From JANLQX01 sp031368215 (GTDB taxonomy: Bacteria; Actinomycetota; Acidimicrobiia; Acidimicrobiales; JANYDT01), in the NCBI GenBank assembly GCA_031368215.1, contig JANLRD010000081.1:1-13062 (forward strand): a DNA stretch of 13,062 nt. The letters are read 5' to 3'. This document shows positions 1 to 6,849 of the stretch, piece by piece. The translations under genes were made by a program, and so were the position numbers. The first letter of the stretch is position 1; each line of letters opens with the position of its first letter. The notes beneath the pieces are model-generated. The model did no database searches, was not told where the DNA came from, and saw nothing but the letters and a program-made list of their open reading frames with translations.

Positions 1-140
1 CCCACTTCACTGGACACCTGGCGGCACCGCAGACGAGTTACGACATGGTCTGCGGGGCCGGCACGAGATGGGTCGATGCAACCCTCGGTGCCCAACTCAC
101 CGCCATCGCCGCCTACGAGGACGAACGCGCCAAGCGGTAG
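1..140 (+). CDS. 3' end of an unrecognised protein (truncated by window edge)
   Basis: An open frame runs in from the left edge (first full codon at 3) to TAG at 138-140, giving the last 45 residues. The visible part starts HFTGHLAAPQTSYDM and ends QLTAIAAYEDERAKR. Third codon positions are mostly G or C, as in the real genes here, and the end has an ordinary alpha-helical, charged look. No family motif is recognisable from this short piece, so no function is given. The next gene starts 78 nt downstream with its own -10 box, so the two are probably not cotranscribed. That it is coding is fairly safe; its identity is open. Confidence 0.6.
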   Translation, partial: HFTGHLAAPQTSYDMVCGAGTRWVDATLGAQLTAIAAYEDERAKR

Positions 141-206
141 GGCTTGCGGGGTGGCGGCTCGTCTGTCTCGGCCGCGGGCGCCGGGGTGCCGATGAGACGA
201 AACAGC

Positions 207-212
207 TACAGT
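207..212 (+). promoter_or_regulatory. -10 box TACAGT for a leaderless transcript
   Basis: TACAGT fits the actinobacterial TANNNT -10 form and is followed by exactly 6 nt and then ATG at 219. Transcription would therefore start at or next to the start codon. There is no purine-rich ribosome binding site before ATG 219, which agrees with a leaderless mRNA. No good -35 hexamer is seen. Confidence 0.5.
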
Positions 213-218
213 GCGCCC

Positions 219-533
219 ATGTTCGGAGGAATCGCCAAGCTGACAGCAAAGTCCGGCAGGAAGGCTGATCTCCTCGAGTTTCTTCGTTGGGACGTTGAAG
301 TCTCCCGCCTCGAGCCGGGGACCCTCCGCTTCGACGTGTGGTCGGACCCGGCCGACGCCGACTCCGTGATCCTCTATGAGACCTATGTCGACCTCGCGGC
401 ATTCAAGGTGCATCAGGCGGCGGCACCGTTCAAGAAGTTCATGGCGGAGATCGTCCCGAACATGGTGGAAACGGTGTCGTTCATCGTCCCGTTCGGGTCC
501 TCGTACGTTTCGGTCGCCGATTCCCCTGACTAG
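219..533 (+). CDS. ABM-domain protein (antibiotic biosynthesis monooxygenase-like, PF03992)
   Basis: A 104-residue single-domain protein. It has the ferredoxin-like layout of ABM proteins: strand MFGGIAKLTAK, a helix (KADLLEFLRWDVEVSR), a central segment GTLRFDVWSDP, then VILYETYVDLAAFKVHQ, which matches the usual 'yE.w.d..a...H..s..f' stretch, followed by the helix FKKFMAEIVPNM. The family contains small dimeric, cofactor-free oxygenases as well as many proteins of unknown reaction, so no substrate can be named. The frame is open from 144, but the domain begins at ATG 219, which also sits 6 nt after a -10 box; the longer start would add a low-complexity Gly/Ala/Ser stretch not typical of the family. 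It appears to be monocistronic. Family call fairly confident, reaction unknown. Confidence 0.8.
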   Translation: MFGGIAKLTAKSGRKADLLEFLRWDVEVSRLEPGTLRFDVWSDPADADSVILYETYVDLAAFKVHQAAAPFKKFMAEIVPNMVETVSFIVPFGSSYVSVADSPD

Positions 534-690
534 CAGGATCGGTCCCCCTCGCCGCAAGGCAAGTGCGTGACGCTTCGGCTATCATATGTACGCATATTGC
601 ATTCCGCGACCTGCGAATTTCTGAGATTTCTTCAAGAACACAACGAGATTCGCCCGGGATTGTCACACCCCCTTCGTCATACTTGATTTC
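534..690 (+). promoter_or_regulatory. AT-rich regulatory gap before the HNH gene
   Basis: This gap is visibly more AT-rich than the flanking genes. It contains a weak hairpin at 551-579 (GCCG paired with CGGC, inner AAGTG/CGCTT), which may end the upstream gene. It also contains an inverted repeat ATATG-TACG-CATAT at 584-597, a possible operator. At 678-683 lies CATACT, a near-consensus -10 box, 7 nt before ATG 691, so the HNH mRNA is probably leaderless. TTGTCA at 660-665 resembles a -35 box, but the 12-nt spacing is too short to pair with that -10. Confidence 0.45.
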
Positions 691-2073
691 ATGGACATCG
701 GGCACACAGAACAGATCATGGGTGATCTGCACCGAGTGAACTTCGCTCTTGCGGACAAGCTCGCGGTCGTCACGTTTCTGTCGCGCCTTCAGCAATGGCG
801 CGGCATGTTCGATGCGCTCGAGGTGGATGCAGCCCGTCGACTTCAGGAACTCTCCGTAACCGCTCCGACCGATATCGCAGCAGCGACGCAACGACACACC
901 CGCGCCGGCGACGCGGTGTTCGAGCGGGCGGCAACGCTCGCCCTCGTCCCGTGTCTCGAGCCAGCGCTGCGCTGCGGTGCACTTCAGGGCGCCCACGTCG
1001 ACACGGTCGCCAAGGTGATGCGAACTGTGGCCGATGAACATGCGGAAGCATTCCGCGAGGTGCTGCGGGCGCTCATCACCAAGGCGACCCATGATCACGT
1101 CACACCAGATGAGTTGGCACGAGCGTTGAACCGAGCGGCTCGCGCGATCGAGAACGACGACGGCGTCAGTCGACACGATCAGCAACGACGCGAGACCGCC
1201 CTTCGAATCTGGACGGACAAGCGCAGCGGGATGTTCCGTGTCTCGGGTGCGTTCGATCCGCTCAGCGGAGCGCTTCTGAACGGGCGATTGAACGCAGCGT
1301 CGGCAGCGTTGTTTGCCGAGCGAACACCGTCCACCTGTCCGACTGACGCTGGAGCGAAGCAAGACCACCTGCGGGCGCTTGCACTCCTCTCGCTCACGTC
1401 CGGCTTCTCATGTGAAACGAACGACGAGCGCGGGTTACGCGATGTCCCGAACGAATCGAGCGGCACAAACGAAGATTCCGCAGCAGACGTGGCCGGCGAC
1501 CCGCCCGACACGATGGGATACGACGAAGACGACGAATGGTCCCGTTTCGTGCACACCAGTCCGTCGCGTTTCGGACGGCCGGAGATCGTCGTCGTTCTCG
1601 ATGCACGTGCGGAGACCGTTGCGAAGAACGACGGGAAGCCGGTCGTCGATTGGGGCATTCCCGTTGAACTCCCACCGCGCGCACTTGAAGAACTGTTCCC
1701 GAGGTCCGACGCTCATCCGGTGATCGTTCTGAACGGGGTGGTTCTCCACGCGCCCGGCGAGATGGACTTGGGTCGCTCAAGCCGTCTCGCGTCGCGGGCA
1801 CAACGCCGAGCGCTCCGCTCGCTCTACGCGACCTGCGCCGTGCCGGGGTGTGCGGTGAAGTTCGATCACTGCAAGCCCCACCACGTTCACTTCTGGGAAG
1901 ACGGCGGACCGACCGATCTCTGCAATCTTCTCCCTCTCTGCAGCATGCATCACCACCGCGTGCACGACTGCGGCTGGAAACTCACGCTCCTCCCGAACCG
2001 CACCCTCACAATCACCTATCCCGACGGAGCGGTCCAAACCACCGGCCCGCCCCTCCGCCTCCAAGCCGCCTAG
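691..2073 (+). CDS. DUF222 domain-containing HNH endonuclease (13E12 repeat family)
   Basis: A 460-residue protein with the two-part layout of the actinobacterial DUF222-HNH family. Residues about 10-350 are the helical DUF222 region, with the usual 'G.f.l.g.fdPl.Ga.l..rL' segment near 180-200. An acidic, low-complexity insert lies at about 243-285. The C-terminal HNH domain (about 370-440) has the zinc pair C382/C387, the catalytic region H393-H397-H398, N412, C417 and the H420-H421-H422 cluster. It is probably a metal-dependent DNA nuclease. The family is often multicopy; in Mycobacterium tuberculosis REP13E12 copies serve as integration sites for phiRv1. The start at ATG 691 is supported by CATACT 7 nt upstream; ATG 718 is an alternative. 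No partner gene adjoins; a non-coding gap follows. Family sure, biological role not known. Confidence 0.93.
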   Translation: MDIGHTEQIMGDLHRVNFALADKLAVVTFLSRLQQWRGMFDALEVDAARRLQELSVTAPTDIAAATQRHTRAGDAVFERAATLALVPCLEPALRCGALQGAHVDTVAKVMRTVADEHAEAFREVLRALITKATHDHVTPDELARALNRAARAIENDDGVSRHDQQRRETALRIWTDKRSGMFRVSGAFDPLSGALLNGRLNAASAALFAERTPSTCPTDAGAKQDHLRALALLSLTSGFSCETNDERGLRDVPNESSGTNEDSAADVAGDPPDTMGYDEDDEWSRFVHTSPSRFGRPEIVVVLDARAETVAKNDGKPVVDWGIPVELPPRALEELFPRSDAHPVIVLNGVVLHAPGEMDLGRSSRLASRAQRRALRSLYATCAVPGCAVKFDHCKPHHVHFWEDGGPTDLCNLLPLCSMHHHRVHDCGWKLTLLPNRTLTITYPDGAVQTTGPPLRLQAA

Positions 2074-2410
2074 CCAGCCAACTTCCCCCTTCCCCCCGAA
2101 ACAGCACTCCCCCATTCGTTCCTAGACAACCAAACCCGCCCGGCCGTCTGCACATCGCGGAACATCAGCGCGCGTGCCTAATCATCAGCCCACGTATGGA
2201 TAGTTGGTGAACCACCGCATGCGGAACGGAACCAACGAGCGGGAGGGGTGGCGCCGGGGAGGGGCCCGCCGAGGAACGGAGACCCGGTGCGACGGAGGAG
2301 CACAACGGGCGAGTACCGCAGAGTGGGAAGGCTCCCCGGTGACAGGACCCCGGAAGCGACCACCCGACACCAGGGTCCCCGGTCACAGGACCCCAGCCGC
2401 ACATCGACGG
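2074..2410. other. 337-nt gap between convergent genes with repeats and potential RNA structure
   Basis: No convincing gene lies here; open frames on both strands give arginine- or proline-rich, low-complexity products. The left part (2080-2115) has several C-runs. The right part (2200-2400) is unusually G-rich on the plus strand and can fold. CGCCGGGGAG (2252-2261) can pair with CTCCCCGGTG (2332-2341, one G-U pair). Inside is a hairpin CCCGGTGC/GCAC-aa-CGGG at 2283-2309 with loop GACGGAGGA. A second hairpin, GGGTCC/GGACCC, lies at 2373-2393 with a 9-nt loop. It could be a structured RNA, tandem terminators for the two converging genes, or a remnant of a mobile element. The pairings are read directly; any function is a guess. 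Confidence 0.4.
2333..2394. repeat. Two 19-nt direct repeats, TCCCCGGT(G/C)ACAGGACCCC
   Basis: Copies at 2333-2351 and 2376-2394 differ at one base (2341 G, 2384 C) and start 43 nt apart. Copy 2 contains GGTC-ACAG-GACC, a small hairpin that the base change breaks in copy 1. Copy 1 forms the right arm of the long pairing with 2252-2261; copy 2 can also pair with 2253-2260. They lie just downstream of the membrane-protein gene on its strand. Confidence 0.65.
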
Positions 2411-3631
2411 CTAGCGAACCGACCTCAGGTTGGAGTTGAGCGGCACGTCGGGCGGCGATCCGGCCGCCGGAAGGTTGATCATCCCGTCCCGGAAGGCCTG
2501 CTGTTGCGCGGCGTGCTCACGGAGTCGGCGACGGGTGCGGAGGAGCTTGGGGGTGAACGGCGCAACCTTGCGGTCCGACGACCAATGGGCCGGTGGGGCC
2601 GACACCACGGTGGTGAGACGGACGAGGGTGGTGTCATAGTTGACGCGCCAGCCGCAGAAGTCCGCCCAGGCCCGATCGTGGTCGGCTTTCAGGGGGACCC
2701 CGGCCGCTTCGAGTTCGACGTACATGAGGTCGAACTCGCGCCGGGAGATGCTGATCGGATCAGTGGGCTTCGGATCGTCGTTGTGCGGAATCATGAAGTA
2801 GTCGGCGATTCGACGCAGCGACAGGAAGCCGGCCCGCAGACAGAGTGCAGCCTCCGCAGAACGCTGCACGTCGAGCACGCTGAGCGAGAGCGCGGCGGTG
2901 TCGAGCACACACCCTGCCGCGGTGATCCATGACCGATCCGCTCGGGGCGAACGGAAGAAGTTCAGTGCGGCAAAGTTGGTGTGGCTCTCCTCGACCTCGA
3001 CGAACCAGTCCTCCCAGCGGCTGAAGACCGCGGGCAGCGTTCCCAGGCCCCCGACGAGATTGAATCGCACCAGCATGGTCACCGGCGAGGGCGGCATGCC
3101 CGCTCGGGATTCGAGAAGGCCCACCAGCACTTCACGCTTCGAGAACGCGGCGTAGATCGCCGGGAGGTAGGAGATCAACAGCGCCACCACGATGAGCCCG
3201 ATCGCCGCCTGTGCGAACGAGGACACCGCCGCCGGACCGTTGCGGCGGAACATGACGCCGAGGGTGAGCATCGACGAACCGCTGACGTAGAACGCGTCGC
3301 CGACCGACTTCGGGTCGAGCGCCCAGTGGACCCCGGCAAAGCCGACGATGATCAACGTCACCCAGACGATCGGCATCAGGACAAGAGCGAGCGGCGCGTA
3401 GAGGGCAAGGCGTTGATCCCGCTTCGCGAACGGCAGAGTCGGTCGGGCATACAGCTTCATGCCGCCGCGGACGACCGTGAACACCGTGCGAGTGATCTTC
3501 TGCGACGTGCCCTTGGGGACGACCACGAGCTTGATCGCCGACATGAACGTCGACAGCGCGGCCCAGACTCCGATGAGTCCGACGATCACGCGGAAGATGA
3601 TGGCGGCCGGCGACGAGGAATCCACGACCAT
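2411..3631 (-). CDS. Membrane protein with potassium-channel-like core and large cytoplasmic domain
   Basis: A 406-residue integral membrane protein. Hydrophobic segments lie at about 9-33, 78-104 and 134-162. Between the last two is GDAFYVSGSSMLTLGV (111-126), which resembles the pore helix and filter of two-TM potassium channels; the canonical TVGYGD filter is reduced to T-L-G-V followed by MFRRNG. The third segment leads into FSKRE, as the inner helix of such channels leads into a cytoplasmic part. Residues about 165-406 are soluble, mixed alpha-helical and rich in charged residues, with no RCK/TrkA nucleotide motif seen. The frame is open to a TTG at 3658, but ATG 3631 (MVVDSSSP) is a cleaner start just before the first membrane helix. 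It is divergent from the dienelactone hydrolase gene. Membrane protein: sure; channel ancestry: plausible; ion conduction: unproven. Confidence 0.75.
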   Translation of the reverse strand: MVVDSSSPAAIIFRVIVGLIGVWAALSTFMSAIKLVVVPKGTSQKITRTVFTVVRGGMKLYARPTLPFAKRDQRLALYAPLALVLMPIVWVTLIIVGFAGVHWALDPKSVGDAFYVSGSSMLTLGVMFRRNGPAAVSSFAQAAIGLIVVALLISYLPAIYAAFSKREVLVGLLESRAGMPPSPVTMLVRFNLVGGLGTLPAVFSRWEDWFVEVEESHTNFAALNFFRSPRADRSWITAAGCVLDTAALSLSVLDVQRSAEAALCLRAGFLSLRRIADYFMIPHNDDPKPTDPISISRREFDLMYVELEAAGVPLKADHDRAWADFCGWRVNYDTTLVRLTTVVSAPPAHWSSDRKVAPFTPKLLRTRRRLREHAAQQQAFRDGMINLPAAGSPPDVPLNSNLRSVR

Positions 3632-3635
3632 GATT

Positions 3636-3664
3636 GTGACCCGAAACCGGCGTCCCAATAGCGT
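3636..3664 (+). promoter_or_regulatory. Predicted promoter GTGACC-N17-TAGCGT for the dienelactone hydrolase
   Basis: GTGACC (3636-3641) differs by one base from TTGACC, and TAGCGT (3659-3664) fits TANNNT, with ideal 17-nt spacing. The start site would be near 3671, leaving about 25 nt of leader containing GAGGA (3687-3691), 4 nt before ATG 3696. The -35 box lies just upstream of the divergent membrane-protein start, so the two genes share this region. Confidence 0.5.
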
Positions 3665-3695
3665 TCACCCGGCCCTACCCCCCAATGAGGATCAG

Positions 3696-4424
3696 ATGAT
3701 CGAGCACCACATTGACATCCCGACCGCCGACGGAGCGATGAACACCTTCATCACCCACCCCGAGGAGGGTGGACCCCATCCGGTGGTCTTCTTCTACATG
3801 GACGCCCCCGGCAAACGCGAGGAACTCCACGACATGGCCCGCCGCCTCGGCACTGCCGGGTACTACGTGATCCTCCCCAACCTCTACTACCGGTCCGTTC
3901 GAGAGTTCAACATCTTCTCCGGCGATCCGGCGCACAGCCGTGACGCGATGTTCGCGCTGATGAACGGGCTGAGCGACGACATGGTGGCCCGGGACACCGA
4001 ATCGCTGTTCGCCCACGTCGACGCCGACCCCGCTGCGAAGTCGAGCCATGTCGGCTGCATGGGGTACTGCATGAGTGGACCGTTTTCCTTCGCCATGGCG
4101 GGGATGTTCCCCGACCGGATCCGCGCCGCGGCGTCGCTCTACGGCGTCCGGCTGTTCGGCGAGGGCTCCCCCGCCTATCTCGCCGAGAAGGTCAAGGGCG
4201 AGCTCTACTTCGCCTGCGCCGAGACCGACCAGTACGCACCCAAGGAGGTCATCGACGGGCTCATCGACCATCTGCGAACCACCGGTACGAATGCCCGCGT
4301 CGAGTGGTACCCGGGAACCCACCACGGCTTTGCGTTCCCCACCCGAGGTCCCGTGTACGACAAGGACGCGGCCGAGCGGCACTGGGAGCGTCTGCACGCG
4401 CTGTTCGCCCACAACCTCCGGTGA
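3696..4424 (+). CDS. Dienelactone hydrolase family protein
   Basis: A 242-residue alpha/beta hydrolase. It begins IEHHIDIPTADGAMNTF, a typical dienelactone hydrolase (DLH) first strand. The nucleophile elbow is GCMGYCMSG with Cys125, the acid is Asp178 in CAETDQYAP, and the histidine is His210 in THHGFAFP. This is the Cys-Asp-His triad and spacing of the family, close to its usual length of about 230-250. Members open dienelactones in chloroaromatic degradation or hydrolyse other small esters or lactones; the substrate here is unknown. No signal peptide is seen, so it is cytoplasmic. The frame is open upstream to 3459, but that part is antisense to the neighbour; ATG 3696 has a ribosome binding site (GAGGA) and gives the normal N-terminus. 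The acyl-CoA dehydrogenase gene follows after 78 nt with its own -10 box. Confidence 0.92.
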   Translation: MIEHHIDIPTADGAMNTFITHPEEGGPHPVVFFYMDAPGKREELHDMARRLGTAGYYVILPNLYYRSVREFNIFSGDPAHSRDAMFALMNGLSDDMVARDTESLFAHVDADPAAKSSHVGCMGYCMSGPFSFAMAGMFPDRIRAAASLYGVRLFGEGSPAYLAEKVKGELYFACAETDQYAPKEVIDGLIDHLRTTGTNARVEWYPGTHHGFAFPTRGPVYDKDAAERHWERLHALFAHNLR

Positions 4425-4490
4425 GAGAACGAAAAGGCCACACGTGAGTGCCATGTGGACGGCGACTTCATGATGGGCAACGCGCATCGG

Positions 4491-4496
4491 TAGGGT
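4491..4496 (+). promoter_or_regulatory. -10 box TAGGGT for leaderless acyl-CoA dehydrogenase mRNA
   Basis: TAGGGT is followed by 6 nt (GCGTCC) and then ATG 4503, with no ribosome binding site. TTCATG at 4467-4472 (18-nt spacing) is a poor but possible -35 element. Upstream, CCACA/TGTGG arms at 4438-4458 could form a weak hairpin after the dienelactone hydrolase gene. Confidence 0.5.
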
Positions 4497-4502
4497 GCGT
4501 CC

Positions 4503-5723
4503 ATGGACTTTGACCTGCCTGCCGACGATGATCCACGCCGCGTCGCGGTCCGGACCTGGCTGGCGGCGAACCCGACGCCGACCGGCCGCCAGCTGGCCGA
4601 GGCCGGCTACGTCGCGCCGCACTGGCCGACGCCGTATGGTCTCGGTGCCGACCCGGAGCACCAGCTCATCATCGACGAAGAACTCCGGCGGGCCGAGATC
4701 CGACGCCCGAGCAACGCCATCGGCATCGGGTGGGGCGGACCGACGATCCTCTACGGGGGCACTGAAGAGCAGAAGAAGAGGTTCCTCCCGGGGATCCTGT
4801 CGGGCGAGGAGTTCTATTGCCAGCTCTTCTCCGAGCCGGACGCCGGATCGGACCTCGCGTCGCTCGGTACGCGTGCAATCCGCGACGGCGATGACTACAT
4901 CATCAACGGGTCGAAGATCTGGACGTCGGGCGGTCACCACGCCAAGTTCGGCATCCTCATCGCGCGTACGAATCCCGATGTCTCCAAGCACCGCGGTGTG
5001 ACCTACTTCGTCCTCCCGATGAATCTCCCCGGGGTGACGATGACACCCATCATCGACATGACCACCGCACACTCGTTCAACCAGGTGTTCTTCGACGACG
5101 TCCGTCTGCCGGTCGAGTACCGCATTGGCGAAGAGGGCGACGGCTGGCGGCTGGCGAAGGTCACGCTCGGCAACGAGCGGGTGTCGCTGTCGGGCGCCGG
5201 TTCCCTGTGGGGCACGGGCCCGAGCGCCTATGACCTTCTCGAGCTCGTCCGCAAGCAGGGCGGTGTCACCGATCCCGTGATGCGCGATCGTCTCGCTGCC
5301 CTCTACATCGAGGCCGAGACCCTGCGCCTGATGAGACTACGTACGCTTACTTCCACATTGAAGGGACGCGAGCCCGGGGCCGAGGCAAGCGTTCAGAAGC
5401 TGCTTGCCGACGAGCACGGCCAGCACGTCATGGAGATGGCCAAAGAGTTCGTCGGTGCCCATGGCATGCTCTCGGGATCGGGTCCGAGCGGCGCGCTTCC
5501 GGTGTCGGCGGGAGGCACCCCGACCGAGGTCAACTTCGCCAAGGGGCCCTATCCCGACGTGGAGCCGGTCTGGCACTACGGGTACCTCTTCGCTCCTGCA
5601 CTCACGATTGGCGGAGGCACCTGGGCGGTGCAGCGCAACATCGTGGCCGAGCGGGCCCTCGGACTCCCTCACGACATCGACGTCGAGAAGGGTAAGTCCT
5701 GGGCGGAGAACCGCCGGGGCTGA
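4503..5723 (+). CDS. Acyl-CoA dehydrogenase family protein (FadE-like)
   Basis: A 406-residue FAD-dependent acyl-CoA dehydrogenase. The signature QLFSEPDAGSDLAS (107-120) is the FAD- and substrate-contact strand, WTSGGHHAKFG (140-150) is the second conserved block, and the C-terminus carries IGGGTWAVQRNIVAERALG (from 369), the CoA/FAD-contact region. It would introduce a double bond into an acyl-CoA and pass electrons to ETF. The usual MCAD-type catalytic glutamate (in Y-E-G-T) is Gly here, as in many actinobacterial FadE subgroups, so the base must lie elsewhere or in a partner subunit. Leaderless start as described for the -10 box. The neighbouring hydrolase and oxidoreductase suggest a catabolic setting. 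Family certain, substrate unknown. Confidence 0.93.
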   Translation: MDFDLPADDDPRRVAVRTWLAANPTPTGRQLAEAGYVAPHWPTPYGLGADPEHQLIIDEELRRAEIRRPSNAIGIGWGGPTILYGGTEEQKKRFLPGILSGEEFYCQLFSEPDAGSDLASLGTRAIRDGDDYIINGSKIWTSGGHHAKFGILIARTNPDVSKHRGVTYFVLPMNLPGVTMTPIIDMTTAHSFNQVFFDDVRLPVEYRIGEEGDGWRLAKVTLGNERVSLSGAGSLWGTGPSAYDLLELVRKQGGVTDPVMRDRLAALYIEAETLRLMRLRTLTSTLKGREPGAEASVQKLLADEHGQHVMEMAKEFVGAHGMLSGSGPSGALPVSAGGTPTEVNFAKGPYPDVEPVWHYGYLFAPALTIGGGTWAVQRNIVAERALGLPHDIDVEKGKSWAENRRG

Positions 5724-5909
5724 GGGGAACTCCCACGCACGCATACCATCGGCCGAGTCGAGCGACCCGGCCTTCACTCTCTTCTGGCCGTCAACCCCGT
5801 CATTGTCTCTCACCTCAGCTTCCCGCAATAGTGGTGGGACGGGCGATGTACCGGCCATTGCCAGTGCAACGAAAGTCGCGCCCCAAGGCATGGTCGAGGG
5901 GCAGCCGAT
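5724..5909. other. Non-coding gap between convergent genes
   Basis: This stretch separates the acyl-CoA dehydrogenase stop from the stop of the minus-strand oxidoreductase. It contains the terminator hairpin described separately and no supportable gene. A minus-strand frame starting at ATG 5891 runs antisense into the dehydrogenase and has no ribosome binding site. Confidence 0.5.
5751..5772. terminator. Hairpin between convergent genes, probable terminator
   Basis: A 22-nt near-perfect inverted repeat: GGCCG and CGGCC arms, an A/C mismatch, then GTC/GAC around a GAGC loop. On the plus strand it is followed by a pyrimidine-rich run (TTCACTCTCTTCT). It lies 28 nt after the acyl-CoA dehydrogenase stop and 138 nt before the oxidoreductase stop on the other strand, so it could end transcription from either side. 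Confidence 0.5.
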
Positions 5910-6815
5910 CTAGACGCAAAGGTGCGGAGCGAGCCGTTCGTAGCTACCAGCCACCGTTGAGATCGTCGTAATTCGAGAGATGCCCAAATCGGCGAGGCCC
6001 GCAAGGTGCTCGGCGACCTCGGAAGGTTCGCCAACACACGACTCGACGAATCCGCCGGCGAAGGCTTCCTTCATCAGCCGAACCGTTGCCACGTCTCCCG
6101 CCCCAACGAGTACGCAACACGAGATGCTGACAGAAGGATTCGCGTCACGAACGCGTTCGCACATCCGTGCAAGCTCGTCCCTCGTCAGCTGGCCAAGGCG
6201 GGACGCGTCCCATTTGCCGCCGTGCATCGGATTCGCGACGCCAGGCAAGGCGAGCTCGACACGATCCACTACGGGCGGGATGTTCCGAGCGGTCCACTGA
6301 CCGGCCACGGCAGCGATGAGCGAGGGCGGCGTAGCCCTCACCAAAGCCAGGCCGCTGATGTCAATAGTGAAATACTCACCGGCAAATTGACACGACCCAT
6401 CCTTCAGGAGATCACGGACAACCTGGAGCGCCTCCTTGAAACGCCGGGCGCGCGCCGCATCCTCTGGATAGTCCCACCCCATTCCGAGCACCTCGTCGCG
6501 TGACCAGCCCGCACCGAGCGCGACGTCATATCGACCTCCGCTCAAGTCGTTCAACGCAAGCGCCGCTTGTGCGAACTCCACCGGCGAACGAGTCAAATTG
6601 TTCCCGAACCCAGCGCTGAGGTGGACACGATTCGTCGCGCACGCCATCTCCGCCAGCGTGACGAACACATGTCGCCACGGGAACGGTCCCGCCCCCATGG
6701 CCGCCGAGACATGATCGGGCGCTGAGACTCCGAACCACGTCCCCTCCGCCTCCCGAGCAGCAGCAAAGACTCCGGGGCGGACGGACGCGTCGTTGTATTG
6801 CGCCACGTACTCCAT
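5910..6815 (-). CDS. LLM class (luciferase-like) oxidoreductase, probably F420-dependent
   Basis: A 301-residue TIM-barrel protein of the luciferase-like family. LSAGFGNNLTRSPVEFAQ (67 onwards) and GGRYDVALGAGW (93-104) are the typical early-barrel blocks, followed by RRFKEAL and a later ATPPSLIAAV strand. Actinobacterial members often use coenzyme F420, but FMN cannot be excluded from sequence alone; the substrate is unknown. The ATG at 6815 has GGAG 7 nt upstream. Its base composition differs from its neighbours: positions 6361-6420 have only 28 G/C of 60, against 49 of 60 at 4561-4620 in the acyl-CoA dehydrogenase. That suggests acquisition from elsewhere. It is convergent with the dehydrogenase, with a hairpin between, and controlled from the divergent region at 6850-6876. 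Confidence 0.88.
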   Translation of the reverse strand: MEYVAQYNDASVRPGVFAAAREAEGTWFGVSAPDHVSAAMGAGPFPWRHVFVTLAEMACATNRVHLSAGFGNNLTRSPVEFAQAALALNDLSGGRYDVALGAGWSRDEVLGMGWDYPEDAARARRFKEALQVVRDLLKDGSCQFAGEYFTIDISGLALVRATPPSLIAAVAGQWTARNIPPVVDRVELALPGVANPMHGGKWDASRLGQLTRDELARMCERVRDANPSVSISCCVLVGAGDVATVRLMKEAFAGGFVESCVGEPSEVAEHLAGLADLGISRITTISTVAGSYERLAPHLCV

Positions 6816-6849
6816 TGTTCGACTCCGATCACGAGCTTCTTTCGACCGG

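Noticed and set aside
481..1368. 295-codon minus-strand frame
   Set aside because: It is antisense to the DUF222 region of the HNH gene and shows no family resemblance.
2344..2376. ACAGGACCCCGGAAG resembles the SRP RNA CAGGUCCGGAAGGAAGC segment
   Set aside because: The conserved AGCAGC after the GGAA loop is missing and the surrounding stem does not form, so this is not a 4.5S RNA.
2165..2404. 79-codon minus-strand frame in the gap after the HNH gene
   Set aside because: The product is Pro/Gly/Ser-rich low complexity, there is no ribosome binding site, and other frames here are equally open.
3675..5072. 465-codon open frame on the minus strand
   Set aside because: It is antisense to the dienelactone hydrolase and acyl-CoA dehydrogenase, both with clear active-site motifs. 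Long antisense frames are expected in GC-rich coding DNA, and its product has no family features.
5337..5891. 184-codon minus-strand frame downstream of the luciferase-like gene
   Set aside because: Most of it is antisense to the acyl-CoA dehydrogenase 3' end, it crosses the terminator hairpin, and it has no ribosome binding site or motif.
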